Shown here piece after piece: positions 22,065 to 31,836 of a stretch of DNA of 64,000 nucleotides; within the stretch, counting starts at the first letter, position 1, and each line of letters begins with the position of its first letter. Source of the DNA: Apophysomyces variabilis (Eukaryota > Mucoromycota > Mucoromycetes > Mucorales > Mucoraceae); assembly GCA_002749535.1 (NCBI GenBank), contig MZZL01000392.1, positions 253,229 to 317,228 on the forward strand. The letters run 5' to 3'. Below the pieces are notes generated by a model. It saw nothing but the letters and a program-made list of their open reading frames with translations. It was not told where the DNA came from and searched no databases. Position numbers and translations under genes: made by a program.

Positions 22065-23444
22065 TTAGGCTGCGGTTAAAATGCTATCATTTTTACGATA
22101 GTTAAACGCCGCGCTGTTTTCGATCAGATCATCTACATGATCCAAAAAGAGCTGGATATCCTTAAAATACTCGGGCCCAAGTATTGCAGAAGATATTGAA
22201 GAGGAATTGGTATCGGCCAACGTTTGCTGACCATGGATGGAATGGGGATGCTGACTAGCCATTTCACCGTCTTCCCGATGTAGAGTGAAACAAGGATTGT
22301 CTGTATCCACCCCTATGCTATGTAGCCAGCGCAAGGCCATTTCAAGATTGCGGATATCGGACGGCAAAAACACGCGTATCTCTCCATCAACTATCTCCAC
22401 TGCCAGTTCGTCATGTCGCCGAATACAACGCAAGAGAGCAATAACCCGATTAAAATGAACTCGATGCCATTCGGCCATGTCTACAACGGATCTGAGAACA
22501 GCTGCATTGAGTACGCCATCCGATAGAGAGAAGCAATGAGGCATTTTTCCTTGGGCAAGCCCGTCAACCACGACCGATAGGTATAAGCCGGACATTTTCT
22601 GTTTCTGATCATCCCCCTTTCGGTTAACTAGTTTATTTTGTCCGTGCCGCTCACTTACGTGCTTAGCCGACAAATCATCGTCCCGAATGTAACCGCAATC
22701 AACCAAGTTTCCGGAATAAGGTACAGCACCTAATGACGAGCAGTCATCCTTATCGGCAGTGTCATCAACTTCGGTCATGCTAGCAGAAATCGAGGCCATT
22801 GGAAGAGATTGTCCAGAAACTGAGTGCTCGTTCACGGGAAAAGCAGATGTGGATTCATGCAACTGTTTGCCTTGTCGATCATCTTCAATTCGTCGACGTA
22901 ACACAACACGGTCATCCTCTGCAGAAGACAGCTCCGACGATCCGTGATGATTCATTTTTGACCCGAAAGGAGCAAAAAACCGGGATGTGATATGGGCAAA
23001 AACGGATTGACTGTTTTGAGCCGAAAAGTCGACAACCCGACTGGTAGAAAATTGGCGAGTGGCTAGCGGCGAACGTGCGTTACCAAAGAAGGCCATTCGA
23101 TGAAATTCGACACCATGACCAGAGGCATACAAAGTGCGGTGCTGGCACGCTCTGGCAAAGGACAGGTTGTATTGAGGGGGGATACCGATAGTTGGTGTAG
23201 AAAAGACTTTGAATACTGGGAATTGTCCTTGGATCGCTTTCAGAAGTCGCTTCTTTTCTTGCTCTGCAATGACTTGCAAAATAGGAGCTTTGGGTTGAGT
23301 CACTGATAACTGAATGCGATTGACGAGATGATGTTGCGATGAAGGTAATGCCTTCACTGTAGGCTCCACCAACTCGGTGACCTTACTCTGAAGGTAATGC
23401 CGAAGCTGGTGGAAAGATGAAAATATCTTTGCCGGACGTAACAT
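22065..23444 (-). CDS. Hypothetical 459-aa protein with mitochondrial-type N-terminus
   Basis: Single uninterrupted frame from ATG 23444. The N-terminus 'MLRPAKIFSSFHQLRHYLQ' is basic, acid-free and amphipathic, as in mitochondrial presequences, and 'RQFSTSR' lies near residue 130. The middle is Ser/Asp-rich and probably disordered. The C-terminal ~180 residues are better ordered: 'LYLSVVVDGLAQGKMPHCF', 'VVDMAEWHRVHFNRVIALL' and 'VRVFLPSD-like EIRVFLPSDIRNLEMALRW'. The layout recalls fungal proteins that pipelines label 'casein kinase II beta 2 subunit', but I see no CK2-beta zinc motif and would not use that name. Function unknown. Confidence 0.7.
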   Translation of the reverse strand: MLRPAKIFSSFHQLRHYLQSKVTELVEPTVKALPSSQHHLVNRIQLSVTQPKAPILQVIAEQEKKRLLKAIQGQFPVFKVFSTPTIGIPPQYNLSFARACQHRTLYASGHGVEFHRMAFFGNARSPLATRQFSTSRVVDFSAQNSQSVFAHITSRFFAPFGSKMNHHGSSELSSAEDDRVVLRRRIEDDRQGKQLHESTSAFPVNEHSVSGQSLPMASISASMTEVDDTADKDDCSSLGAVPYSGNLVDCGYIRDDDLSAKHVSERHGQNKLVNRKGDDQKQKMSGLYLSVVVDGLAQGKMPHCFSLSDGVLNAAVLRSVVDMAEWHRVHFNRVIALLRCIRRHDELAVEIVDGEIRVFLPSDIRNLEMALRWLHSIGVDTDNPCFTLHREDGEMASQHPHSIHGQQTLADTNSSSISSAILGPEYFKDIQLFLDHVDDLIENSAAFNYRKNDSILTAA

Positions 23445-24148
23445 TAGGTGAGCTGCTCAACAGTTCATCAACGAATAAATCCGAAGAAAAGCAAAATGCA
23501 ACGTTTTCTTGTCTGGGCATTTTAAAGAAACCAGCCACCCTATCAGGTGCTCAGGCACGTGGATGATGGTTTGCCAGGGAGACGTTGCGGCATGAAATAA
23601 ATCCAGAAATTTACAGTAGTTTTTGCGCGCAAAAACATTTTGCCGATATTACAACCAGTTTCGTGGAAGCTGGTTCGACCGTAGTACTCTTCAGTTGATA
23701 TATAGAAATCTTTAGTTAGGAGAAAAGAATACGTCCAGCAATGAATTAGAGGAATAAATTCGTTTTAGATATTATCTGACGCTTTCCAACAAGGCCCAAA
23801 GGGTCCAGTTGCTCTCAGTAGCATTTTGGTATGTGGGTGCAATCTTGATGTGTGGGTCAAGAAAGTTGAGCTGCAATAAGTGGGTAGAAGAATATTAAGA
23901 AGATCATTAAATAGGAATTCGTGTAAAAATTTCAGCAGTAGTGAGAAGGGTCAAGTGCTTTCCGAAGTGCAATGAGTAGTTGAATATATTGTCTAATTGA
24001 CCTCCATCCGTTTTATATATGATAAAAATGCTCAATGATAAAATCCTTATATGGAGAACTATTGCTTTGTTCCTAGAGACATGTACCTTCAGTGATCACT
24101 GTCAATTTATCTCTGTTTCTTACATATCCTATTGCCAATAAAAGTAAC
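23445..24148. other. Intergenic, nothing recognised
   Basis: Promoter side of the 459-aa gene, then AT-rich DNA up to the solo LTR. No coding or RNA feature supported. Confidence 0.35.
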
Positions 24149-24153
24149 CATTC

Positions 24154-24506
24154 TGTGGTATACGTCGCTGTCGTAGTGTGACTTCCTAGTACTTGTGTTC
24201 CATGAACAGGATGATCGGAATTAACGTGTTTCCATTTACAGTGAACTTCTCTAGTTTGGAACACCGACTGCACCTCTTCTCTAAATCAGAGATCTATCAC
24301 CGAGGATGAAGACAAGGTGACACTGCTCTACCGCAGTTATTACACTTAGCTAAATCATACACCTATCGCCGAGAAGAACGTTCACTAATTACAAATCCCG
24401 CATAAGAGCAAATAATTATAAATAGGCAGACAAGTTGAATGAAATAAAGATATCCAACAGTCTCAAAGGATTCTATCCGTCCCTTTTTCTATCTACATAT
24501 AACACA
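24154..24506. mobile_element. Solo LTR (353 bp) with 5-bp target duplication
   Basis: Second member of the family at 18938-19293. Begins TGTGGTATACGTCG and ends ATAACACA, with flanking cattc at 24149-24153 and 24507-24511. TATA box tataaata at 24417-24424, followed by aataaag about 30 bases on. No internal retrotransposon region is present, consistent with LTR-LTR recombination. Confidence 0.9.
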
Positions 24507-24511
24507 CATTC

Positions 24512-24949
24512 CTATGCTAACTTTGTCATTCGCTCTGTATTTTTTCAACGTAAGATCAAGGTCCAGAAGCTATGTTATACGGGGCAGGTACCTAGGCTTC
24601 AAACATTCATTCTGCTCCTCTTTTGCTTATCTGAAATTGTTGCCCACAAGCGATACTGGCTTATTTACGTTCTTATGTCTCCAGATCGTCTTTCGTGTTT
24701 TAGACTATTTATCTTAATTGGTGCATCTTTATTTTCCAACACCATATCATATCAGTCACTTACGTACACCTCTTGAATATCTTACACAAAATGAGGACTT
24801 CATTTTCAGTAATATGTTCTGTTACCGTAAACATATGCTTGCACGATTGGATGAAAATATTTGCCGTCAGACTACCCTTCTTTGAGTACAATCGTGTCCA
24901 TGTTCACTATTTACTGAGATGGTTTATTTCAAACCACAGCAAGACGAGT
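24512..24949. other. Intergenic, nothing recognised
   Basis: AT-rich; short frames on both strands lack family resemblance. Confidence 0.3.
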
Positions 24950-25245
24950 TTATTTAAAGAAGTGGTTCTCTATTTTTTCATCTAACGAAAAAGCTCTCAG
25001 ATTGTCGATCCATCTTTGACAGTCTAGGCGCTTTACTTTTCGCGCTGCTTGAACAATACACTCTTGAAGGTGATTGTCAACTTGTAGGGGCTTCTTTCTT
25101 ATCCCAGCTGTCACTTTGGCCCAAAACTCTTCTATTGGGTTGAGAAAGGGAGAGTAGGGAGGAAGGTAGAGACATTTGTATCCTCTTTCTTCGGACAACT
25201 GCTTAACCTTGACTGGTGTATGGATGAGTACATTATCTATGACAA
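24950..25245 (-). pseudogene. Tc1/mariner-type transposase, C-terminal fragment
   Basis: On the minus strand 'YLVIDNVLIHTP' (second catalytic Asp) leads to 'GYKCLYLPPYSPFLNPIEEFW' (catalytic Glu in the N-P-I-E-E motif, split here by description only) and ends 'SLDEKIENHFFK'. The first catalytic Asp and the DNA-binding domain are absent. The sequence differs clearly from the transposase at 28.7-30.0 kb, so it belongs to another subfamily. Confidence 0.8.
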
Positions 25246-25680
25246 GATACTAAGCGTTCATTCCGTGGCAATCCAATTTTTTGTGATTGCCTAGTAGACA
25301 AAGTTTAAGATATAATAGAAGAAAAGGAGAACATAGCTACATTCAGGGAAAATAGAAGTGGAATATAAGGCAATATAATTGAGCAGAACCGAAATTGGGT
25401 ACCATTGCCCTGACAGCTTCTGATGCCATAACTGACAGAAACGGATATGATAGCATCAATGACGAATAGAAACGAACGAAGAGGGTTTATTTCCTCTACA
25501 GATGGTCCACACCTTCTATCAGATTGAATCCATTTTTACTATTGGGAGAATTGTTATCTTATCTCTGAATTGTTGTCATCTATAAGGCGTCCATCGATTT
25601 TCTTATCCATGACTGTGATTTTTGGTTTCCGTAATCACGTACTATTTAAAAGCGAAGGGACAACATCTTTTCAATTCTTT
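25246..25680. other. Gap between transposase fragment and spliced remnant
   Basis: Possibly further transposon debris, but no motif can be pointed to. Confidence 0.3.
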
Positions 25681-26240
25681 GGCTCTGTTATCCAAAACAT
25701 CCCCGGTACGTACTTCGCATTGATTGTATGTACAGAATGACTGATGTCCCTTTTTTATATCCTTTAGCCTGCATGACCTCTGTCCCGAACCACCTTAGGT
25801 TGTGTGAGTAAGCTCCCTGCACTCCACTCGGTAAGTGAAAAAGAAATGTTGTCTGTTTATGCACAGTGTCATTCATTATCTTCTGCTTCCAAGTCCTCGC
25901 CAGGTGTTGCATCGCTTCAAGTCCTCTGCAGTGCGTTGCACACAAACCGGCCGCTCATGGAAGCCGTGCCTCTCTCTCGCCGCCCCTACCTTTGGGTAGG
26001 ATTACCCTTCGGGGGTAAGTAAAAAAGATGTCAAGCTATCCTTCCATTTACTAACCATGAACATTTTTTTACGCTGCTCAAATCAATTTTGTGTCCACGG
26101 AAGGGACAAGTTGAGGTAAGTAAAATATATTTCCCGCATAATCCATTTACTAATGACGCATATTTATATCCCTTTTAGCGCAAACTTTGATCCTTGCATG
26201 GACGCAAAATTTATTTAGAGTAGCATAAAAAATTGTTCAA
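25681..26240 (+). pseudogene. Intron-bearing gene remnant, paralogous to 55.4-55.9 kb
   Basis: A series of short coding-like blocks separated by good GT-AG introns: '...gtacgt', '...ctcg|gtaagt', 'GLPFG|gtaagtaaaa', 'QINFVST|...gtaagt', 'cttttag|cgcaaact'. The block order GLPFG - NFVST/GFVST - RKL and the intron positions match the segment at 55.4-55.9 kb closely, although sequence identity is modest. Here the last exon meets an early stop (RKL then TGA). Protein family not recognised. Both remnants lie just past the 3' end of an F-box gene, in convergent orientation. Confidence 0.45.
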
Positions 26241-26435
26241 TAAACAGTATGGAAGTATGCCCGGTGAGATCTGTATAATAGCTGGCCCAGAGCAGGAACA
26301 AGACGGAAGTGACGAACATCGCCTGTTTGACTTTAAGGTGCCCTTTTAGGAAAGTTTCCCAAAATCGAAGGAGATGCACACGTCTAATCGTATATATGGT
26401 TTTTTATCAATGATAAAATAAGCTAATGAGCCTTT

Positions 26436-28262
26436 TCAATAAACCATTGTACGGTAATTAAGGCATATCTCGTCTATGTAGGGACATATAATTGTTATTA
26501 AGCGACTAGCTTCAAATGTTTGGCGAGTTCCATTTTGACCTTCGTATTCCAATGAACAAAGTTCGTTGTTATTGTTGCTCAGTTTCGAAACCATCTCTTT
26601 GCCATCAGATGGCATTACCCTGCATAGACCGTCTTTACCGCATAAATAGTACTGTGTATCGCCTAAAATCTCGCCTGTTCCACTCTGTCCATGCTGTCTG
26701 TCGCCTCCTTCACATATACGTCCAGACTCGTTTAGTCGTACGAGCTTAAACAAGAAACTGTCCTTGCCAAATAGCTTAAATATACTTAGCTCCCGATGCG
26801 GATAATATATTTCGAACGGTCGTCCGAATTGACCTTTCAGGCTAAAGGAAAGGAAAGAAAGAGAAGGACAGCAACGGGCTACATACGAGACGATTTGGTT
26901 ATCGATGCCGTCTCCCTCTAGGCTCAAGCGTTTTAGCTTGCGGTGAACAGTCTGGTTATTGGCTTCTAATAGGCCAATTGCATTCCCCTGGATACAGAGT
27001 GTCCTGAGCTTGCTTAGGGCATCCAAGATATAATCCATGTCGACAGTGTCATGCTTATGGCTCACATAAAGGTATTCCAAAGGGCATTCTTTTAAAGGTA
27101 TGATGAGTTCTTGGAGAGGTACTCCAAGGTCTTCGAATATAGTCACTTTGGAAAGCGTGGTATGGAAATAACTGAGCGCATCGAGAAATTGGTCCAGGGG
27201 ACATAATCGAGTCATAATGAAATTCGTAAGAGGCGCCCCAGCATCTGCCAGTAATTTCATATTGTCGCAATAGTCCGTACCGAGTGACGTGCATAACTGT
27301 TTCAGATGCGTGCAGGATTTGAGAATGGTTTTCGTATCTGATTTCAGGTCCGAAAAGCCTGATTCGGGCTCGAATATACTCAGTACCTCCAAATGAGTGT
27401 ATTTTCTGGCGAAGTACTCTCCCCACGACCCGCTGTCCCGTGCTCCAAGACTTAATTCACGTACAGTATCGCAAGGTACAATGTGATCCGGAAGTGTGTC
27501 ATCGTAAGGTTCGACAAATCCCAAGTGAAGTCGACGCAGGTGAGGAAGCCATTGGTGAAGTCTTTCAAGATCTTCATATGTAACGTCTTCGTCTTCGTCC
27601 TTTTCTTGATGCATCTCTTCATCCGTATCTTCATCAGTGTCCTTCTTGCTAACCCACCAATTATCGTCGCCATAATTCCCGCAGATCTCCAACTCCTCTA
27701 TTCCTGGGAGCTTTTCAATCACTCCAAGCCAATTTTTTAAATCGTTCGTTTTTACGGAAAATTTAGTGATATGGTATCCTAGGAATCCCATGGGGAAATT
27801 CTTTGGCATTTTTGTCGTGCGATTAATTTCTATGCTTTGAAGGTGCTTCCATTCTCGAAGGTTCAGATACATCTTCTTGCTGTCAAAGATTGGCATGGTT
27901 ATTTCGGTAATTAAAGGAAACAGTGTCATTGGAAGGGTTGTTTCGGCGGGTGGAGTATAGGTTGTCATATCTTCAGGCATTCGTAGCTCTCGTACATGTT
28001 GATCAAGTCGTTTATGCGGTGCCCTGTTGATCAGAGTATCTAAAAGTAGATCAAACTGTTCCTTTGACTTGATGTCGATCTTTCGATACAACTCGGGAGT
28101 TATGGCAGCATTCCACAAACGGCAGACACAGACAAGTGTTCGAAGTTTTCTTTGTGGCAATCGAATAGCAATATCTGCCAAGATCTCCGCGGGTAGTTTA
28201 TTGTTGGTAGATACTGATAGCACGATACCTACCGGAGCCTGAGCTAATGTATCCATTGTCAT
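26436..28262 (-). CDS. F-box / LRR-like protein, intact
   Basis: Single-exon 608-aa frame from ATG 28262. An F-box lies near residues 22-66 ('KLPAEILADIAIRLPQRKLR', 'CVCRLWNAAITPELYRKIDI'), the Skp1-binding module of SCF ubiquitin ligases. The remainder consists of irregular leucine-rich segments expected to form a substrate-binding solenoid, with 'FARKYTHLEVLSI' and 'PHRELSIFKLF' among them. An acidic insert of about 25 residues (Asp/Glu/Lys; DNA about 27575-27655) interrupts the solenoid where paralogs carry other charged loops. The C-terminus has the family signature 'IICPYIDEICLNY'. Target unknown. SCF role is family knowledge; the LRR call is inference from leucine spacing. Confidence 0.85.
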   Translation of the reverse strand: MTMDTLAQAPVGIVLSVSTNNKLPAEILADIAIRLPQRKLRTLVCVCRLWNAAITPELYRKIDIKSKEQFDLLLDTLINRAPHKRLDQHVRELRMPEDMTTYTPPAETTLPMTLFPLITEITMPIFDSKKMYLNLREWKHLQSIEINRTTKMPKNFPMGFLGYHITKFSVKTNDLKNWLGVIEKLPGIEELEICGNYGDDNWWVSKKDTDEDTDEEMHQEKDEDEDVTYEDLERLHQWLPHLRRLHLGFVEPYDDTLPDHIVPCDTVRELSLGARDSGSWGEYFARKYTHLEVLSIFEPESGFSDLKSDTKTILKSCTHLKQLCTSLGTDYCDNMKLLADAGAPLTNFIMTRLCPLDQFLDALSYFHTTLSKVTIFEDLGVPLQELIIPLKECPLEYLYVSHKHDTVDMDYILDALSKLRTLCIQGNAIGLLEANNQTVHRKLKRLSLEGDGIDNQIVSYVARCCPSLSFLSFSLKGQFGRPFEIYYPHRELSIFKLFGKDSFLFKLVRLNESGRICEGGDRQHGQSGTGEILGDTQYYLCGKDGLCRVMPSDGKEMVSKLSNNNNELCSLEYEGQNGTRQTFEASRLITIICPYIDEICLNYRTMVY

Positions 28263-28509
28263 ATGCCAAGATTTTATTGCCGACCGGTTCAGTTTCTATA
28301 CGTGTTTCGTTGGCGGAATTGTTTAACGTGAGAAAGAGCTATACGAAACGCAAAGAGCGGCTCAGCCCATCGCACATTGTTTTTAACAATGTGTAACATT
28401 GCCACATTGCGTAACCTGACAGAATGCGCCACCAGCTCAGATTTGTACCTTCTTAAAATGATCTGTCGAAGTTAGGTTAACTCACCGTTATAAACGTCCT
28501 TTTTAAATA

Positions 28510-28760
28510 CAGTATTTTAACCTGAAAATGAGACGATTTCAAATTTTTATTGGACGATCTGGGATTAAAAATTAGACGGACTTAATTTTGTTAGAGACGA
28601 AGTGAAGAGGTGATACGAGACATCATCATCCATTTTTTTAGATGACTTGAGATTTTTACTAGACAACCCAGGATACAACTATTAGATTTATATCATCAAA
28701 TTACTTCAAGCCAATCTCTCTTGAAAGACATCTATCCCAATAAGATTCAGAGTGTCTGAT
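28510..28760 (+). repeat. Left terminal inverted repeat of the Tc1-type element
   Basis: Reverse complement of 30124-30374. The last ~60 nt of the transposase coding region, including its stop codon at 28701-28703, lie inside this repeat. Confidence 0.93.
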
Positions 28761-30044
28761 CCATGCCAAGCAGTCTTCTACGGTGACTGTCCTGCATGCC
28801 TCAGCAATGCGAGGAGTAAGGGTATCTGCTTTGTCTAACGGGTTTCTTCGGATATTCTTCTTGATCTTAGACCAGCATTCCTCTATAGGATTTAAGAAAG
28901 GCGAATAAGGTGGCATAAACAGAGGTCTGTATCCCCGTTTGTTTATGGCATCCACAACAAAGTGGGAGTGATGGACTCTACAATTGTCCATGACAATGAA
29001 AAACCCCTTCTTCTCATATTTGTCGAGGATATCCATAACAGAATCCATGAATTTAACTACATGGTAGGCTGTCGTTCCTTTTTTGAGTGCTTTAGGCGTA
29101 GAATCTTGGGTAACAGCCTTTCGTTTCTTCGAAGTAGACCCCTGAGAAAACTCCTTTTGGATTTTTTCCGCATCGCTTTTCTTCATCGGTTCAACTTTCG
29201 AGAAGTCGATGATACCGAAAGGAGAAATACAACCAATGATGCTTATGTTTACACCCTTTTGAGTGCATACCTTTACGTTCGCTGGAGTCCCGACTTTTGA
29301 CCAGGCACGACCTCTCATCATTTGCGAATGAAATCCAGCTTCATCAACGAAAACGCAGTTTTTCTGGAAATCAACGCCCGCAGATTTCCATTGACTTACG
29401 ATGTTGAAACGTAATTCGATTGTCCTTGGTGCGTCCCTCTCTACGGTGTACTTAGTCGCTTGTTTCAAGGACAACGCGCATTTCTCTCGGATATGCTTGT
29501 AAAGACCAGGGATAGAGATGGTAAGACCTTCAAAGTTCTTGCACAACTCTTCTCTTGCTTGTTCAAGTACAACGGACGGGTTCTCATCGAAAAGTTTAAC
29601 CAGAAAAGCGGTATGCTCGGGAAATAGCTTCATGGGTTGACATTTACGTGCTCTTACTGTACTCCCAGGTAATAGCGTTCCATCGTTGGCATTGTACTCA
29701 TTTAATAACTTGTAAGCAGTGCTGCGAGGAATCATACATTGCTCAGCAGCTTTTGGAACTGAAAGCCCTTCTTCCTGCAAAAGGCGGATGAAGCGTTCAA
29801 TTTGATCAGGGCCATACTTCTTCTTCTTTCTTTTCTCGTCCTTAATGGTAATTGTCTTGAAAACATCGGTAAGTTCCTGCATATCTGTTTCCATGTCGTT
29901 CATCTGAAATTGAGCAGTATCGAAATCAATAAGCTTTTCGATGTTGCCATATTGAACAGCTACATCCTCAAGGTCCATTTCATCATAGCTGTCTTCATCT
30001 GTAAGAAGAGGCTCTATAGCTGGATTGTAATGGATGAAGTCCAT
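28701..30044 (-). CDS. Tc1/mariner-type transposase (DD34E)
   Basis: 447 aa from ATG 30044. An acidic N-terminal ~65 residues is followed by a basic stretch (KDEKRKKKKYG), a helix-turn-helix (residues about 80-116, 'SVPKAAEQCMIPRSTAYKLL'), and a linker with a second possible DNA-binding part. Catalytic residues: D234 in 'CVFVDEAGFHS', D353 in 'FFIVMDNCRVHHS' and E388 in 'PYSPFLNPIEECWSK'; the 34-residue spacing between the last two is the Tc1-like DD34E type. A lysine-rich insert (about residues 287-323, with KKRK) sits between the first two catalytic residues and may act as a nuclear localisation signal. No frameshift or stop. Confidence 0.92.
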   Translation of the reverse strand: MDFIHYNPAIEPLLTDEDSYDEMDLEDVAVQYGNIEKLIDFDTAQFQMNDMETDMQELTDVFKTITIKDEKRKKKKYGPDQIERFIRLLQEEGLSVPKAAEQCMIPRSTAYKLLNEYNANDGTLLPGSTVRARKCQPMKLFPEHTAFLVKLFDENPSVVLEQAREELCKNFEGLTISIPGLYKHIREKCALSLKQATKYTVERDAPRTIELRFNIVSQWKSAGVDFQKNCVFVDEAGFHSQMMRGRAWSKVGTPANVKVCTQKGVNISIIGCISPFGIIDFSKVEPMKKSDAEKIQKEFSQGSTSKKRKAVTQDSTPKALKKGTTAYHVVKFMDSVMDILDKYEKKGFFIVMDNCRVHHSHFVVDAINKRGYRPLFMPPYSPFLNPIEECWSKIKKNIRRNPLDKADTLTPRIAEACRTVTVEDCLAWIRHSESYWDRCLSREIGLK

Positions 30045-30123
30045 TTTGTCTTTTAGGTGCGTATCTAGGAGTAAAGCCTGGGAGTTTTAGCTGAGCCGGT
30101 CCAAGACAGTCACTAACAAGCGA

Positions 30124-30374
30124 ATCAGACACTCTGAATCTTATTGGGATAGATGTCTTTCAAGACAGATTGGCTTGAAGTAATTTGATGATATAAATCT
30201 AATAGTTGTATCCTGGGTTGTCTAGTAAAAATCTCAAGTCATCTAAAAAAATGGATGATGATGTCTCGTATCACCTCTTCACTTCGTCTCTAACAAAATT
30301 AAGTCCGTCTAATTTTTAATCCCAGATCGTCCAATAAAAATTTGAAATCGTCTCATTTTCAGGTTAAAATACTG
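30124..30374 (-). repeat. Right terminal inverted repeat of the Tc1-type element
   Basis: Matches the left repeat over 251 bp, with one visible mismatch ('gtcttgaaag' in reverse complement versus 'ctcttgaaag'). Confidence 0.93.
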
Positions 30375-30376
30375 TA

Positions 30377-31113
30377 CCAAGATTATCAGCCTTCTCCCGC
30401 AAGCCAGTACAAACCTAAAAAGAAAGGACCTAGGAAAAGCTGCCCACCTTATATGAAGTTGAGTACCTTATCTGTATCACTGCTGTTGTCAAACGGTTGC
30501 TTCTTTCTTGTTTGTTGTCCACTAATGACGACAGCTGCGTTGTTTGTCAGGATAAACTAAGGTGTATGGGTTGCATAATTGATTTAAGAAAAGGGAGAGA
30601 GAGAGTGAGCCAGTGTGTGCGGATCGGCGTCCTATTCAATCATCTGTGACTTAATCTGTCAGGCCAAATTAAGGGTCCAGCAGCACTGAAGCTAATAGGC
30701 TGAAAAGAGCTATTCCTTTTGCCCGCAGCAGGCCACCTTGCTCTTGGAGAAAACGATGGATAATGAAGAATAGGTATCTCCATTGTAGATCTATGCTTAA
30801 GAATCAGCAACTGAAGTACAATAATGCGGGCCTTTTTTAAAAGTTTCACTGCAATTTCTGACAGACATGCAGCATGCTTCTAAAATTTTCCATCCGATTC
30901 TTTCCCAACTTTCCCACACCTCATCATTCCTGTACAGTTGATAGCAACGCACACACACACCCATAAACCATGCCATAGACCCCATTGTCACTCAATGTTT
31001 GGATTAGATGTCAAGAGCAAAAAAAGAGGGACATGCCTTCCTTTTTTCGTTTATTTTATGTACAAAAAATCGCTTCTTGGAGATTCAGAAGTAGAAAACC
31101 TCAGTTGCTTTGC
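30377..31113. other. Right flank of transposon, no gene assigned
   Basis: Directly after the TA, one frame reads 'YQDYQPSPASQYKPKKKGP' and then 'RKSCPPYMKL', which looks coding-like and may be part of a gene cut by the insertion. I cannot extend it across the element. The rest up to the peroxiredoxin 3' end shows no supported feature. Confidence 0.3.
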
Positions 31114-31836
31114 TTAAACAGAGTTGAAGTATTCCTTGGACTTCTCGACATCAGGCTTGATGGTCTTGGCACCCTTTTGCCAGCCAGCAGGGCAGACCTC
31201 GCCGTGCTCATCGGTGAACTTGAAGGCCTCAACCAAACGGAGGACTTCGTCAACGGAGCGACCGACAGGCAAGTCGTTGATGGTGATCTGACGAACAATA
31301 CCCTTGGGGTCGATGATGAACAAACCACGGAGAGCAATACCAGCATCCTCAATCAAGACACCGTAGTCGCGAGCAATCTTCTTGGTCTTATCGGCCAACA
31401 AGGGGATCTTCATCTCACCAAGACCACCCTGCTTGCGCTCAGTGTTAACCCAAGCCAAGTGGGAGAACTCTACAAGAAAAAAAAAGGGTCAGATCCTTTC
31501 TTTATTCACATCCAACAAAAGAAAAACCTTTGGTTGGTCTGTTTCGAACTTACCAGAGTCAGTGGAGGCAGCAATGACGGCGGTGTCCAAAGCCTGGAAT
31601 TCCTTGATGCGGTCGGAGAAGGCAATGATTTCGGTGGGGCAGACGAAGGTGAAGTCCATGGGGTACCAGAAGAACACGACGTACTTGCCCTTGTAGTCTT
31701 CAAGGGAGATATCCTTGAACTGACCGTCAACGACAGCGGGAGCAGTGAATGCGGGAGCGGGCTTCTGAACCTGGGCGACTTTGGACACGTCGATAAGCTG
31801 TCCTTTTTTTCGAATGGATATCCACTACTTACCCAT
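31114..31836 (-). CDS. Typical 2-Cys peroxiredoxin (Tsa1/Prx1-like)
   Basis: Thioredoxin-dependent peroxidase, cytosolic. Exons 31833-31836, 31554-31802 and 31114-31469 give 202 aa. The peroxidatic Cys is in '[12 protein letters not shown]' (about C56) and the resolving Cys in 'GEVCPAGW' (about C177). GGLG and the C-terminal YF pair ('EYFNSV') mark the hyperoxidation-sensitive eukaryotic type. Codon use is strongly biased, as in highly expressed genes. The start is uncertain: the only in-frame ATG (31834-31836) is followed after one base by GTAAGT and a stop, so I propose a ~30-nt intron (31803-31832) giving '[18 protein letters not shown]'. An alternative is an upstream non-coding intron with a different start. 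Confidence 0.92.

Larger units (their letters stand above)
28510..30374 (-). mobile_element. Tc1/mariner-type DNA transposon, apparently intact
   Basis: 1,865 bp bounded by TA dinucleotides at 28508-28509 and 30375-30376. Terminal inverted repeats are 28510-28760 and 30124-30374 (251 bp, one visible mismatch), starting CAGTATTTTAACCTG. It encodes one uninterrupted transposase on the minus strand. Near-identical repeats and an open frame indicate recent insertion. Confidence 0.93.

Noticed and set aside
22065..23444. Casein kinase II beta subunit
   Set aside because: No CK2-beta zinc-binding cysteines or conserved core; only a general similarity to proteins so labelled automatically.
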